NCBI GenBank assembly: GCA_012976225.1
Contig: JAAVVG010000007.1
Coordinates: 930,001 to 994,000 of the forward strand
DNA: 64,000 nucleotides
From: Golubevia sp. BC0850
Taxonomy: Eukaryota; Basidiomycota; Exobasidiomycetes; Golubeviales; Golubeviaceae
Direction: 5' to 3'
The translations under genes and the position numbers were made by a program. The stretch's first letter is position 1. Each line of letters starts with the position of its first letter. Below are positions 24,619 through 36,884 of the stretch, piece by piece. The notes below the pieces were generated by a model. The model was given only the letters and a program-made list of their open reading frames with translations. It ran no database searches and was not told the origin of the DNA.

Positions 24619-26607
24619 TCAAGCGACTGAGACAAGACCGTTGGCATGCTCTTCATCGCTTCCTTCGTCGCTTCCGTTCATGCTATGAGCAGGAACTTTC
24701 ATGCATTCAATGACGGCAGGCATAGATCCAGATTCCCAAATTCCAACGATCTTCAATCCGACAGAGCTGGTCAACTTGACAAAATCAGAGACACTTCTCT
24801 CACTTGCCGAAAGAGCATTCATCATGTGAATGTCCATTTGTACGTTGGAAGAGTGACTGTAACCTCCATTGGCTAAGAGAGGGAAAGGTTGACTTGAGAG
24901 GATTGAGTCCGATCCGGGAGTGGAATCGGAAGGAAGAGGACATCTGATGACTCTGTCGACGATCAACAACTTGCTTGAAGAAGACATAGATTTGACGACT
25001 TGACTGAGGATGGTTGCGGAGACTTCATCATTCCACTGAAAGAAATGAAGAAGGAGAACCGACATAGAGAGGGAATGGCAAAGAAGGTAAGATGTCGTGA
25101 ATCAAAAGAAGAGCCGGAAGCTTTTGTGCTCCGGAGAAGTCAAATTCAACTGAATTGAAAAATCCAATTTTCGAGGCAAAAAAGTTCGTAGACTCACGTC
25201 ATGTAAAATCTGTCTCATCCAATAGATCTCTGCGCCAACAACAGGTTGAACTTCCAAGAAATCATGAGCCATGAATTCCACTTCAACCTGCTTCTTCTTC
25301 TCTTCAGTCCAAATCTCATCCTTTGTCGCTATGACTTCGGGTCGATCTTGAACGATGAACTTCCAGCCTTGAGTCTCTGGCCTAGAGCTAATCGAAAGAG
25401 CCGCTCCTCCTTGATTTCCACCGACATCCACCAAAGTGACTTTTCCAGTTGATTTTGAAGGTTGGATGCTCGACCAAGGGAAGCTAGCGATGGGCCCGCC
25501 AGACATGGCCTCTGAATAAGCTTTCATGTAGGCGCTGAAATTAGCTCTACGTTTTGGTTGAGTTGCTAGAAGAGAGAAGATATCTCCATTCCATCCCTGA
25601 GCTATAGCTGAAGGAGCATGTCTGGCTTCGTAAGATGGTCCAGTTTCTGGATCTAATAGAGTCGAAGCGAATATAGAAGCTCCTCCCATTCTTGCTTGAT
25701 AAAAGTGTTGAATTCCGAAAGATGGACTCGCAAAAGAGTCTTTCAGAAGAGAAAATGAGGCTCGATTGTGGCTGAAGTGATCTTCGATCGGTTCACAGAA
25801 CTGAGAAAAAGCGAAATGGAGGGGGCAAGATTAGGAAACAAAGCCAAGAAGACTGCGAAGCGCCTTGGAATTTTCACTCACCACATGACGAGTTGCGAGA
25901 TATCGCAGGAGCCTGGCTGAAGAACCAAACAAGTAGTCAATAGGGAGGGAGATGTTTGATTAGCTCATGCCTCGACCTATCGAAAGAAGTCCTCACTGCC
26001 TCGGTCGGTCCTCACCCAGTTTCTTCTCTTCGATTCCGCATCTCTTCGACAAAGCACTGACGGGAACTCCAGTCTGAGAAAGCTTGCCATTGTTTAAGGA
26101 AAGCTCCAACATGATCTCTGGTAGACCAGCTTCTATGAGTGTGGCGATAATAGGAAGGTCGTACATCTGAAGGGTGAAGAAGAGAGAGGCGAAGGTTCAG
26201 GCGGGCTGCCTTCATTTGAAGAGAGGGGCTCCGTACTCACGCCTAGAGTCAGACCGTAGAGGTAATCTTGAGGACTGACCGAATGAAGGAAAGGGTGCAA
26301 CAGTGAAGGCGTAAGGAAAATTGAAGGAAAACGCTGATGGAGCATTTGGTAAGGTTGCTCACCTTTGAACTGAGGCGCTGAGCTGATGGCAAGCGGATAC
26401 TAGAGTTGAAGTGGCCTTGGATAGAACTCTATCACCTGCTAAGCTTCTTGCAGCTTGTTCAGCTTTTGGGTTGATGGATTTGAGAGCAGAAACAGTTGGA
26501 AGAGGGACGTTTGCATTGTCGTGTGCCTGCTCGATTGTAGAGATAGTTCGTTGAATCAGGTCTCCTAAAGCACGAAGTTCTGAAATTTGGACTGTTGAGG
26601 AGACCAT
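24619..26607 (-). CDS. SAM-dependent O-methyltransferase (plant/fungal secondary-metabolite type)
   Basis: Six exons (26607-26363, 26274-26241, 26166-26016, 25916-25882, 25800-25198, 25035-24619) give 494 residues. The N-terminal half is the helical dimerisation region typical of this family, including YLYGLTLG and a winged-helix part. The C-terminal half is the Rossmann domain with DVGGNQGG (280-287) binding S-adenosylmethionine. The catalytic-base motif ILHDWNDE (H355) is assembled across the last intron. The family methylates phenolic hydroxyls in pigments, toxins and other small molecules; the substrate is unknown. Residues about 390-450 are more divergent and serine rich. Two exons are only 34 and 35 bp. 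The nearby ligase relic and oxidase are the only other possible secondary-metabolism genes, so I do not claim a cluster. Confidence 0.87.
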
Positions 26608-27282
26608 ATTGAAAGGAAGGAAGGAAGGAAGGAGACAGTAATGAAGAAAGACAACGAAAGAAAGTTGGAGGGAAAGATCGAATTGGCTTGGGAGCTCGTC
26701 CTTTTATAGGCATCCCTTCAATTCATTAGACCGATTTATAGTTTGATAAGAAAAGACTTTCAGTCCAACAAGGAAAAATAAACAAGGACGAGCCCATGAC
26801 ATTGACTCAAATGACGCAAGGAGTTTAGAAGATGTGGGAAAGCGTTTTTTTGTGCGCCCAAACCTTATGTGTTGAAAATGCGGCAACGACTTCGGTAGGA
26901 AACTCTAATCCGCAGAGCCACAACTCTGGGCTGGAAAGTTAATTTTTAATCTCAACATTTCTATGCACATCAGCCGTTCTAGACTCAGACCAGGGGGAGG
27001 GAGAGTTGGGGGCTTGGGGAAGGGACAATCACTTATCACGACACGTAGAAGACCTCGCAGAAAACCTCCAGATCCGAAATATCCACATGTTTTACTGGAT
27101 TACTGAGTCACAGAGTAGAGATAACCACTTCAATTTTCAAATGGAATCGATTGGGTAGGACCTCAAGTCTCGAAGAAAACTGGAGGCAACAATAACGTCT
27201 TTCATTCCCTTTGTCTCGCCACTCCATTTCAAACTTCCTCTCTTCTTCTCTCTTCCTCTTCCTAGCCCCTCCTCTACCTTCC
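26608..27282. other. Intergenic region between O-methyltransferase and ligase relic
   Basis: This 675-bp stretch contains the O-methyltransferase promoter and the place where the missing front half of the ligase relic would be expected. I find no coding sequence resembling the N-terminal half of an AMP-binding enzyme on either strand. The only notable element is a G-rich tract, listed separately. Confidence 0.5.
26992..27024 (+). other. G-rich tract with G-quadruplex pattern
   Basis: Within 33 bp there are five runs of three or more G (5, 3, 5, 4 and 3), separated by short loops of one to six bases. This matches the usual quadruplex-forming pattern. It lies about 385 bp upstream of the O-methyltransferase start. 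A regulatory role is inference only. Confidence 0.6.
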
Positions 27283-28404
27283 ATGGCACTCAATCCCTTT
27301 TCTACTGAAGGGAAGAAGATAATCTTCAGGTCTTCTTACCCAAATGTTCAAGCCACGCCCAAAGCGACCAATCTCTTCGAACGTCTTGCAACCCCCCTTG
27401 GTCCAGACCTTCACAAAGAAGCTCAAAGTACACTCCACGTGCCTATCTTACAATCCTGGGGACTTTCGGAAACAACTGGTGAGAATCTCGCATGAAGATC
27501 TTCAAAGACCTCCAGCGATTGTTTACCCGTTATGCCCCCCTTTCTGTTTTTGAACAAAAGGAGCTATCACCCATGACTTCACCAATCGGCTCCAACGCCA
27601 ATATGGGATCTACTGGTAAGATCTGTAGCGGAACTGACCTTCGAATCGTAGATGTCGAGGCGAGGAGAGATCTGGCAGAAGGACAACCAGGCGAAGTCTA
27701 CATCAAATCTCCAGCTAACTTCTCGCGCTATCATAGGAATGGTGAAGCTACTAAACATACTTTCGATGGTGGATGGTTCAAGACAGGAGACGTCGGCATC
27801 ACGAAGAAGTCGGGAGATCTTTTCATCGTCGACAGACTAAAAGTGAGTTTGAATCGAGCAGAGCCTCTCCTTTCTGCTCCTGACCTCTGACTTCCCCTGG
27901 TTTCGTTTCAGGAACTGTTGAAGCACAACGGACCATCGGAAGTGGAGGACGTCCTGCTCAGCCATCCAAGGGTTGGAGACGCGGCAGTCGTAGGAATCAG
28001 GGATGGGCGTGGGAACAATTTGCCCAGAGCTTACATCATCGAATGCGAATCAGGTCCGAAGACATCGGCAGAGGATTTCAAGGAGGAAGTTAGAGCTTTT
28101 GTTGCTTCCAAAGTCGCTCACTACAAGCACTTGAGAGGGGGAGCCGTAGTGTGAGTACTCTCAGAGAAGACAAGATTGATTGATTACAAAGATTCGAACT
28201 GATGTTCGGCCTTCTTCCACCTTGAGCAGAGTCGATTCGATTCCAAAGAATCCTTCCGGTAAAATTTTGAGAGGGGTTCTTAGAGATGTAGCTCAGAAGG
28301 AAATGAGTCCAAGCTTTGATTCGTGTTGGAACCCACGGTCTTTTGTTTTGCTGCTCTGTATTTCACATTACCTTCTGCTTTCAACAGTTTCTACCATAGT
28401 ATGA
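27283..28404 (+). pseudogene. 5'-truncated relic of a 4-coumarate/acyl-CoA ligase-type AMP-binding gene
   Basis: The C-terminal half of an adenylate-forming enzyme is recognisable: ATPLGPDLHKEAQ, SWGLSETTG (A5-like motif), GWFKTGDVG, DRLKELLKHNG across an intron, and PKNPSGKILR with the catalytic Lys across another intron. Two introns (27842-27911 and 28151-28229) still join in phase. The front half with the SSGTTGLPKG P-loop is absent, and no candidate lies upstream. After SETTG the expected junction to MTSPIGSNANMGSTG does not stay in frame with any GT-AG pair I can find, so a small deletion is likely near 27575. Recent loss is suggested because the rest is well preserved. A shortened product from an internal start cannot be excluded. 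It could not make adenylate by itself. Confidence 0.75.
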
Positions 28405-28505
28405 GACTAAATTGAATTTGGAGATTGGCGAGAGACGAAATTGAGTCAAGCTTCCGACAACCCACATCTCTTGATTCTGTAGCACAGCTCAACGCACTCA
28501 CATGG

Positions 28506-30448
28506 TCATGGTTGAGGCTCAAACTTCGAGATGAACCAACCACTTGCATGAAGAAAGGAGAAGGTCTCTCTATCGGATCTGATAGCTAGATCGATCTTGA
28601 GGTTGTAGATTCGAGAGCAGATCTGGTCGGCTTTGAAAGGAGTCTTCTCGTCCGTCTTCTCTTCCAGGCAAGACTCTAGATGTCCTGACGCAGAAAGAAG
28701 CACCTGACTTGAAGAAAGTTCCCTGGAAACGGCCAGCCTTGAGGCTACGAGAGAAGCGAGACTGATGTCAGAGATCGGAGGAGTAGATTTTGTTGATTTG
28801 AAACACTCGATATCAATTGCTTCTAGACCCGGAAGAAGTACTTGATCTTTGTATCCTCCCTGGATGCATTCTCTTGACATTGGCATTAGTAAACGAAAGA
28901 AGTGGTTGAAGAAAGCTGTGGGCTTGAGGTCCTTAATCCTGATCTTGGTCAGTCGATCCCACTTCTCGATGGAGTGAACCAATCTAGATGCTACTTGCTG
29001 CGCTTCTTCTGGATCTGAAGTCGAAGAGAGCCCTTCGATGACAGGTATCGTGAGCTCCCTTGGTGTTGAATTGGACTTGAGGAAACAGAGCTCATCCGGA
29101 TGAATACAGCGAAGGTGTAGAGCTTGGAGGTTTGGTGCGTCGAAGTTCTTAAAGAAGCCTTTTGAGTCCCCAGAAGCGGTCGACTTCGGAGCTCGGCTCA
29201 AGGATAGAGATTCTAGCGAGGGAAGATTCAGCTCCGGCATGTCGTCCACCTCATCCATTTCTCCTAAAGGAAAGGCAACTCTCTGGAGATTTGGATTTGA
29301 AGCCAGGAACCTGACCACCCAAGATGACTGGATGTTAGTTCCGTAGATCTCGACCACTGTTGCTGTTTGAAGGCACTTCAACAGAGCGTCATTGCTCAAG
29401 GAAGGATTGGAATTTCTCTCAACCAGGAAGATTTCCAAGGTAGGCAGACTCTTGACGATTGAAAGAAGACGAATTATAATCTCTGTTTTCAAACTACCAC
29501 CTTCCCAAACCTCGTCGGCATCTAAATCCCACTGAGTTTTGCGATCTGCCTCTTTGATGACAATTTTGACCTGCAATGATAGCTGCCTGACGTTTGAAAA
29601 ATTGGCAGTATAAGATGAGTATTCTTTGAGGTACTTGAAATCAGTCATGCTAACGGCAAAGCCTAGATTGGCCACTTCAAGGTGAGAACAATTGATCAGG
29701 ATCCAAGCAACATTCTTTGCCTTTAGACATATCTGATCTTGCATACCTGTTGGAATGGTTGGTTTCTTTAAACAGCTTGTTAACAAAGGATTTGGAGCTA
29801 GCTTCCCTTGAAGCTTGATCTGAAATGGAGGTAGTAAATATGTGTCTACTACAACTATAGTATGGATTCGATTGAGTTTCTCCCCTAAACCTTGAAAGAT
29901 GTTCTTGAAGGCATCTTCAATTACAGCAAGAGCTCCTTTGGAGACTGGAAGGCTAGACATCGAGACGAGTTCAGGACTTGCCACGAAGACATTCCCTCCA
30001 AGATCGATGAAGCTGATAGATCTGACCGTATTCGCATTTGATGGATGTTTCACGATTGATTGATAGAAGGTAGCAAGGTGGGCATTGCTGCAGGTGACGT
30101 TCGAAATGAGTGACTCGTGCCAAACTCCATTGTAGGTTCTTCTACTGCAGAGAGCTACTGCTCTTAGATCGGAGTCTCTTGCTCTGGCCGTATTGTAATT
30201 GAGTTGATCGGAGATCAAGCAGCATTAGAAAGCAGCCAAAATAGGAGTTTACGTATTCTAGAACAGATATGAACAAGTACTCACATTCTTGCAACCTCCC
30301 TTTCTTCAACGGATCCTCTCTCTGCCGCCCATCTTTGAATGAATTTGATGATATCCAAAGCCATTTCTTCAGGGATAGTGTCTAATCTTACTTTGGGACG
30401 AGACTTTGAGGAAGTTGAGGGTTTCTTGTTCATCAGACGCTGGAGCAT
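28506..30448 (-). CDS. F-box-like protein with leucine-rich repeats
   Basis: Two exons (30448-30285, 30183-28506) give 613 residues. The N-terminus LDTIPEEMALDIIKFIQRW, followed after the intron by DSDLRAVALCSRRTYNGVW, has the spacing of an F-box. The rest contains irregular leucine-rich stretches (for example LPTLEIFLVE, MPELNLPSLESLSLSR, APNLQALHLR), as in fungal F-box/LRR proteins. Such proteins link substrates to SCF ubiquitin ligases through Skp1; target unknown. Unlike the two pseudogenes at 47.8 and 62.2 kb it is intact, and it is not closely similar to them. It is convergent with the ligase relic, about 100 bp apart. Confidence 0.7.
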
Positions 30449-31126
30449 GATTGAGAATTGAGACGGATCAACGATCAATTGAGTGGTAGAGAAGAGGAAA
30501 GATTCGGTTGAAGCGTTGAAGGAAAGTGAGAGAAGGGATTCGATATTTCGAAGAACGACTGGCTTTAATCAATCGTTTCGGCTTCTGATCTACTCTGATT
30601 GAGGCCTCGGTGCTGCGTGAAACGCCGAGGTCTGGTGGTAGAACCTAGTATCAGAGACGGGAGAGATGGACGAAGAAAAAAGCATTGTGTTACTTAATTG
30701 GCTTTCCACGATTCTGGCTAAGAAACTGTGGTAACACACCTTAACGAAGAGAATAGCAAGACGGGATGAGGAGAAGAAAGAGAACCACCAAAATTGGGAA
30801 GAGGTGACGTCCCTCGTGCTTCGTGGCCGTGGCTCGGCGTAGCCCTGTCATGTAAGGGGCCGGCACCTTTGCTTTTTGACTTTTAAGCATCCATAAGGAT
30901 TTAAAATGTAAGAAGAATGAGTATGCTCATACTCGAAAATTCTGGGGAGCAGATTGGGACGAGGTCCTCTGAGTACCCTCTCGGATTCGATTTTTGGTTG
31001 AGCGCTTTTCTCTCTCAAGGATCACACGCATCCTCGCTCAGAATCAGAACGAACAGAAGCAAGCACTTCGGTTGTAGATCTAGCAAAGAAACAACAAATA
31101 CAGATTCCATCAACTCCCATCTTTCC
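30449..31126. other. Intergenic between F-box gene and PEX6
   Basis: This 678-bp stretch carries the F-box promoter and the PEX6 3' flank. A locally GC-rich patch lies at about 30810-30870 (CGTGGCCGTGGCTCGGCGTAG). Open frames on the plus strand lack any domain. Nothing else is seen. Confidence 0.45.
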
Positions 31127-34100
31127 TCAAGCCTTCCCTTTGCCCTTTCCTTTATTCTTTCCTTTGCCCTTCCCGCCACTTGCTTCCTGCCCATTGGATT
31201 CTCCTTCGACTTTTTGATTTTTATTCGGAGCTTCTATCGGAGGAGATATGACGCTGCCTGTTGCTGATTTAGCGACAGTAGACTGAGCCTCGGAGGCAGA
31301 GGCTTCGATTGTGCTTGAAGTTACTTGCGAAGCTAGGTCGCAAGGTTCGGCTTCGACCTCGTCTTTTAGGTTTGAAGGATTGGGGACTGAACTCAATGTT
31401 GATTTTGAGGTTTGAGCTGGAACTGAAGAAGAGCTTGAAGAAGAAGAGTCGATCAAACCCCCCACGGATTGATAGCCTAGTAACCTGGCAGCTTCTTCTG
31501 GATCCTTCTTCATTAGATCATAGAACATCTTCCTCTGTCTTTCAAGATCTGGGTTCTGAGATCCTAGACCTTCCATTACTTTTCTGTTCTCCGAAGCCTG
31601 CATCTCTTCCTTCCTCTCTTCATCCTTTCCTTCTTTCTTAACAGTTTCGAACTTTTCTCTGACTGATCGATAATGTTGCATCTCAGCTTCCGAAACACTT
31701 GGAACTAATTCTCTCAAAGCATTTTCGAAATCAACCTTCGAAACTTTGATTTCGGTATCTTCTTTCTTTGATAGTTCAGCTAAATAATATTGCGGAGTTA
31801 AAGGATGTGGATGAGATCTGACCTTTCGTTTCGTAACGCCACTCATCGAATCCATCTCCCTTTCTTTCTGAATTTCGGTCTCATTTTCATCATTAATCTG
31901 AGCGATGATAGCATCGACTTCTTCAGCTTTTCTAGTCATAGCCTTTAACAATGCGTCAGAACATAAAGCATAGAAATCAGCTCCTGTTAAGTTCAAGGGA
32001 CATTGATTTGCAATGACCGACAAATCTGAGCAATCTTCAGCTAGTTTGAACTTTCGAGTTAAGGCTTCAATGATCGGCAATTGGTTGGCGTGCGTCTCCG
32101 CTACTGAAAGGTAGAGTAATCGATCGAATCTGTGGCAAGGAAAGAAGATCAGTAAGTCACAACGAATGGATCCAGCATATCTCCTCTCTTCGCCTACTCA
32201 CCTTCCAGGTCTCAACAGCGCCGGATCCAAAAGATCTGGTCTATTGGTAGCTCCGATGACGAAGACATCATTTCCCTCTCCACCTCCAGCCATACCATCC
32301 AATTCAGCCAACAGCTGACTGACAATTCTATCCATAACTCCACCACTGTCACCTTGATTTCCTCTTTTGGGAGCCACGGAATCCAATTCGTCGAAGAAGA
32401 TAACGCAAGGTTTAGCATCTCTAGCTCTTGCGAACACTCTCCTGACATTCGCCTCCGATTCTCCAATGTACATGTTCAGCAATTCAGGACCTTTGACCGA
32501 GAAGAAGTTCAAGGAACATGAAGTTGCTACTGCTTTTGCTAGAAGAGTCTTTCCGGTTCCAGGAGGACCATAAAGTAAGATTCCAGATCGCTTCTTCAGA
32601 CCTGATGAGAAGAGTTCTGGATGTTCTAGAGGTAGTTGGATTGTGTCGAGAATATCTGATTTGACAGATGCCAGACCTCCTACGTCGTCCCAGGTAACCG
32701 AAGGAATCTTGGGAGCTCCAATAGAGGCACTGTAACTGCTTCGAGCAGCTGAAAGTGCAGATTCGAAATCGGATCCAGTGAGACAGAGTCCTGCGGTGAG
32801 AAGATCTGTATCTGTGGGAGGAGTGGAGAGATGAGAGCTTAAAGGAGGACGAAAGAGAGAAGTTGCAGATGATCAGAATCAAAGATCAAGACAAGGCAGC
32901 TGAGGATTACGAGCATTTGAACAACTCACAAAGCTTTCCTGAGCCTCTCCATAGAAGCCAGCCTAGCTCTAGAAACCAAGTCCACCAAGTCAGCGGCCAC
33001 AAGAGCAGCAGTCTGAGTTGCCAGATTCTTGAGACTGACGTCCAATCCAAGAGGCGAATCCTCGAGAGTGTTCTTCAAAATCTCAAGACGTTGGGATTCA
33101 TTGGGAGCCTTGGATAGTTGAAAAATAGAAAGTAAAAAATTGCCTGAGTTTGCTTATTCGATGGACTTGGGAAACAGACGCGCCATCTCTTCCTATCAAC
33201 TCACCTCTATCGAGAACTCGTGTTTGAAGCAAGCCAGAACTCCACTTGGACATTTCTCATGATCCGAGGTAGTAGCAACAATAGCAACCGGCTTTGGATT
33301 CTCATCTTCTTCGTCTTCTTCAATCTCTCGATCCTCTTCTTCCTCTTCACCATCTTCTGGAAGTCCATTGACTCTCGATTGAATTTTCTTGTCCTTGTTT
33401 TTGTTCTTGTTCTTCTTCCCGGCTTTCCTTAGACCATCTATGCAGTCCTCCAAGATTCCAGTCATAGAAGGTTCCAATCCAGTTTCCATAGCTTGGGATT
33501 TCCTTGCTAAGGCATCGATGTTCTTCAATAGAAGAATAGAAGGAGAACAAGCAATAGCTTTATCGAATCTTGATCTTAGGATCCCTTCAGTTCTAACGTC
33601 TGTATCTGATAGGAGGGAGAAACAATCGACCTGTAGGGAAAGAAAAAGACAGAAGCACTCTCAGCCTTCGTAGTTGAGAGAAAATTCAGGAAAAGGCAAA
33701 CTGAACTCACCTCAATCAAATGGACTCCACTTTTCTCAGCCAACCATTTCACCAAAGTTTTCTTCCCACTACCTCTAGCACCTTTTAACAAAACACTTAA
33801 ATGAATCCCCAGATTCCCAGAGTCTTTTCGCATAGTAGCCTTCAGAAGATCTTGAAGCTTTTGATAAATACTTGAAGTTCCAGTCAAGCTCGAGGAAGAA
33901 GATAAAAGACTGGGTTTCTCCTCATCTTCATCTCTAGGGAAAGTAGGTAGCCCATCTCTTTCAATCCCCAAATAATCTCCCATGAAGACCACTCTTTTGT
34001 TTTCCACTCCAGTTTGAACTAATTTCGAGATCCTAGAGTCAACGATAGACCCCAATTTTCCTTTTCTAGCCTTTTCTTTAAGACTTAAGAGGTTTGAGAT

Positions 34101-35762
34101 ACTAGAAATTGAGGGATCCTCTTTGGAAGGAGGTAATAGCTCAGGAACGAGTGATGAGATATAGAAAAAAACTACTTGAGAAAGCTTTTCATCTTGAAGT
34201 TGATCGGTCTCATCAAATCTCACCTTCTTGTTGCTATTCCCAACAGGTAAATCCCAATCCATCCCTTCTTCCTCTTCGACCTGTTCTCCATCTTTCTTCT
34301 CATCTTTCTCTCCTTCTTCTTCTTCATCTCCGCCACTTCCCAAATTCTTTACAAACCTACCACCTCTTTCGCCAATTCCGACGGCAATCAGATCCCCTTT
34401 CTTAACTACCCTCCTTTTGCCTTCGAAGTAACTCCTCAAGCCTGCCAAAAATAGAGGCTGGAAGTTCTTAGACGTTGATATTTGAGAAGGAACTCTTGAG
34501 ATCGAAAGAGAATCGGCGAAAGGAAGGGAGAGAGGAATTGAGAGTGGAGTGGTTGAGGTTGAGAGACTCGAGTTTGGCAGTAATTGAATTCTGAGATGAT
34601 GAGATGAGATTGACGACAGAGGATCGAAAGAAGATGAACGCATCAGGTTTTGGTAAAGCAGGGGTGGAATGAGGGTCTTGGGTTGACTGCTTGAATGTCG
34701 TTTCGTTGGAGATTTAGAATCAGAATCTTGAGAACAGAAAACTCGAATCAATCTTTCCTTTTCTTTCCCTTTTCCTTTAGAATTCGAGTTCCCCTTTCTT
34801 TCATTGATCCGATTCTCTTCTAATTTGACGACCACCCAATCTCCATTAAAAGCTCCTAATTTCAATAAATCTCTCTCGTTCATTAAAATCAAAGATTCTG
34901 AATCGATTTCTTCTTCTTCTTCTTGAGAACTTCCACCTTCTCCATTTTTCTGATCTCGGTAATTAGAGATAGAGTTGTAAACCAAAGCTCTAGATCTTAG
35001 AAGTTCCAAATCAAACTTGATCGAAGAATAAGATGAAACCTTAGATGTAGGATTCGACGAAAGGTTAGGTTGGCTTTGATCTCCATTTGGATTCCCATTG
35101 ACCTGGCGACCATTGTTACCTATCTGCAATCCCTCAAATCCTTGTAAGACGGATTGAGCGAGAAATGATTCATCAAATTCAATTTCCACTTCGTCTCCTT
35201 CTTCACTACCCTCCGCATCTTCGTCTGCATCTCCACCTCCATTAATCGAAAACGAAACTTCACTGTCAGTTTCGGACTCAGTTGTCTCCTGAGTTTCATT
35301 CAAAACCACGATCAATTCGGTCCTCTGTTCCTTTTCATCTTCTTCGTTCGAATCTTCTAAACCTAAATCTACTAAACCTTGCAGAACAGGTTCCACTCCA
35401 ACTACTTTCCCTTCTGCTCCATTTCCTAAGTTGACTTTCTCTCCTACCCTCATGATCCGATTGTTTAGGAGGGTTTCTAGGTTTGAAGGGTCCTCTTGGA
35501 TTTGATCAAAGGAGGATTGAGAGGAGATTGAAAGATAGAGGAAAGTTAGGAGAATTGGAGAATAGAGAGAGACTTTGGTTGAAGGTGAGGTGGAAGTCGA
35601 AGGGGAGAAATGTCGGCGGAGAAAATAGGGGAGAAGGATTGTTGAGGACTGGGTAGATGAAGGGTCGAGAGGTGGGGGAGAGGAAAGTGTGAGAAAGGTG
35701 AGAAGAGGCAGGCCGGAAGCCTTCTTCGTCTCCAAGCTGGGTAGCCCCGCTTTGAGTGACAT
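31127..35762 (-). CDS. PEX6: Peroxisomal biogenesis AAA ATPase Pex6
   Basis: Five exons (35762-33711, 33630-33205, 33108-32930, 32837-32202, 32129-31127) give 1431 residues. With Pex1, Pex6 forms the hexameric motor that extracts ubiquitinated Pex5 from the peroxisomal membrane. The first AAA domain is degenerate, as known for Pex6: [10 protein letters not shown] at about 661 and [10 protein letters not shown] where Walker B is expected. The second is canonical: GPPGTGKT (976-983), FFDELDS with D1035/E1036, and the [18 protein letters not shown] run. An [11 protein letters not shown] segment and a C-terminal [16 protein letters not shown] helix fit Pex6 rather than Pex1. The exon 3-4 joint needs the acceptor at about 32838 ([16 protein letters not shown]); a nearer acceptor at 32812 would break the frame. 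The C-terminus ends in a Lys/Gly repeat tail. Long acidic low-complexity inserts make it larger than yeast Pex6. Confidence 0.94.
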
Positions 35763-35895
35763 GTTTAGAAGCGGAATCAACAGTGGTTTCTACCAATGTT
35801 TGACTTCCCCCGAAGGAAGGATTGGATTACATTCTTGCCTCTCATGGCTTGCCCAGCTCCGAGACCTTGCTTGACCTCTCTCTTCGTCAAAGGAT

Positions 35896-36342
35896 CTAAT
35901 CGTAAAAGAGCCAGCTTCCTGGATAAACCTCCCTGAGATAGTTCGCCTTCTCGGCCCGTCTGCGAGCTGCGAGTACCACCTGTCTGAAGTCCTCTTCTCT
36001 TCTCTCCCGATCTGTTCTCACCTCTTGAACCGCATCTGCAGCCACTTGTCCAATTTCTCCTTCTAACTGATTCCTAGCTTTGAGTACCAAGTTCTTGATT
36101 CCATCTTTGTTAGGTCGTTTGAGATTGATAGCGATAGTGAGGCTGAGGCTTTCGGAAGAAGAACTGGCAGCAGATTTCAGTTGATGAAAGAGATGATTTG
36201 AGAGAATGGCAACTGTTTCAGATGCATCTTGATTGTGAGATTGATGAAGATTCTTGGGTTGAAAGAGTACAGAAGCAGCGACTGAAACTGCTGAGCTGGA
36301 AGAATTGGAATAGTGAGAGGGGTTGGTGATTGCAACTGGCAT
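35896..36342 (-). CDS. Hypothetical protein, 148 residues, coiled-coil-like C-terminus
   Basis: A single-exon frame of 148 codons opens at an ATG at 36342. I do not recognise it. The N-terminal 60 residues are Ser/Ala/Asn/His rich; the second half is charged and helical (QLEGEIGQVAADAVQEVRTD, then ERREEDFRQVVLAARRRAEK) and could form a coiled coil. It lies 133 bp upstream of the PEX6 start on the same strand and 540 bp from KRE6. Codon use and amino-acid balance look like real coding sequence. A missed intron at the 3' end is possible because the last few residues (GSWLFYD) look less protein-like. Confidence 0.55.
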   Translation of the reverse strand: MPVAITNPSHYSNSSSSAVSVAASVLFQPKNLHQSHNQDASETVAILSNHLFHQLKSAASSSSESLSLTIAINLKRPNKDGIKNLVLKARNQLEGEIGQVAADAVQEVRTDRERREEDFRQVVLAARRRAEKANYLREVYPGSWLFYD

Positions 36343-36884
36343 CTTATCTTTGAACCGTCAAAGTCAATAATGCAAGTCCAACTAGGTTGCTTGAAAGATG
36401 GAATGCCTTTTCTGAGGTAAACCTTCTCTTCGAGAGTTGCAATTTGCCAACGTTAACCTGATGAAGAAGTTGAAAGTCAAAACGGAAAGTTGGGATTCCT
36501 CCTTCTCCGCGTAAGTCGCAACTCGGTCTAGTTTATACCGAAGCCGTTCATTTTGTAAACGTCCCCTGTTTCTGGTCAACTTTCCCGACTTTAAATTCGA
36601 CCATTGCTCAGGCGCTCAGACTATGTCAAAATGCGAGTTTCAACAATCGAGAGTGGAGGGAGAAATTGATTGAACGAGAGGAATCGATGATGGGGCTAAG
36701 ATAAACAAGGGGCTGAGAGAAGAGAGTGTCCTATAAAGGTGATAAGGCGAAAGAAAAGCAGATAAAGTGATGATCAAAGATCTAAGAAGCCCTTGATATT
36801 GTACAGTATGTGAGAAAACAAGAACGAAGTAGTAGGTCTAGAGAGTTGCGAAGGATTTGCGAAGAGAGAAGGAGAAAGACATGT
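36343..36884. other. Intergenic between small gene and KRE6 3' end
   Basis: This 542-bp stretch holds the promoter of the minus-strand small gene and the 3' flank of the minus-strand KRE6 gene. Nothing recognisable was found on either strand. Confidence 0.45.

Noticed and set aside
24619-28404. A secondary-metabolism gene cluster of O-methyltransferase and ligase
   Set aside because: The ligase is a relic and no backbone synthase, regulator or linked transporter lies nearby.
32838-32929. Apparent frame break between PEX6 exons 3 and 4
   Set aside because: Using the acceptor at about 32838 instead of 32812 restores phase and gives a sensible sequence.
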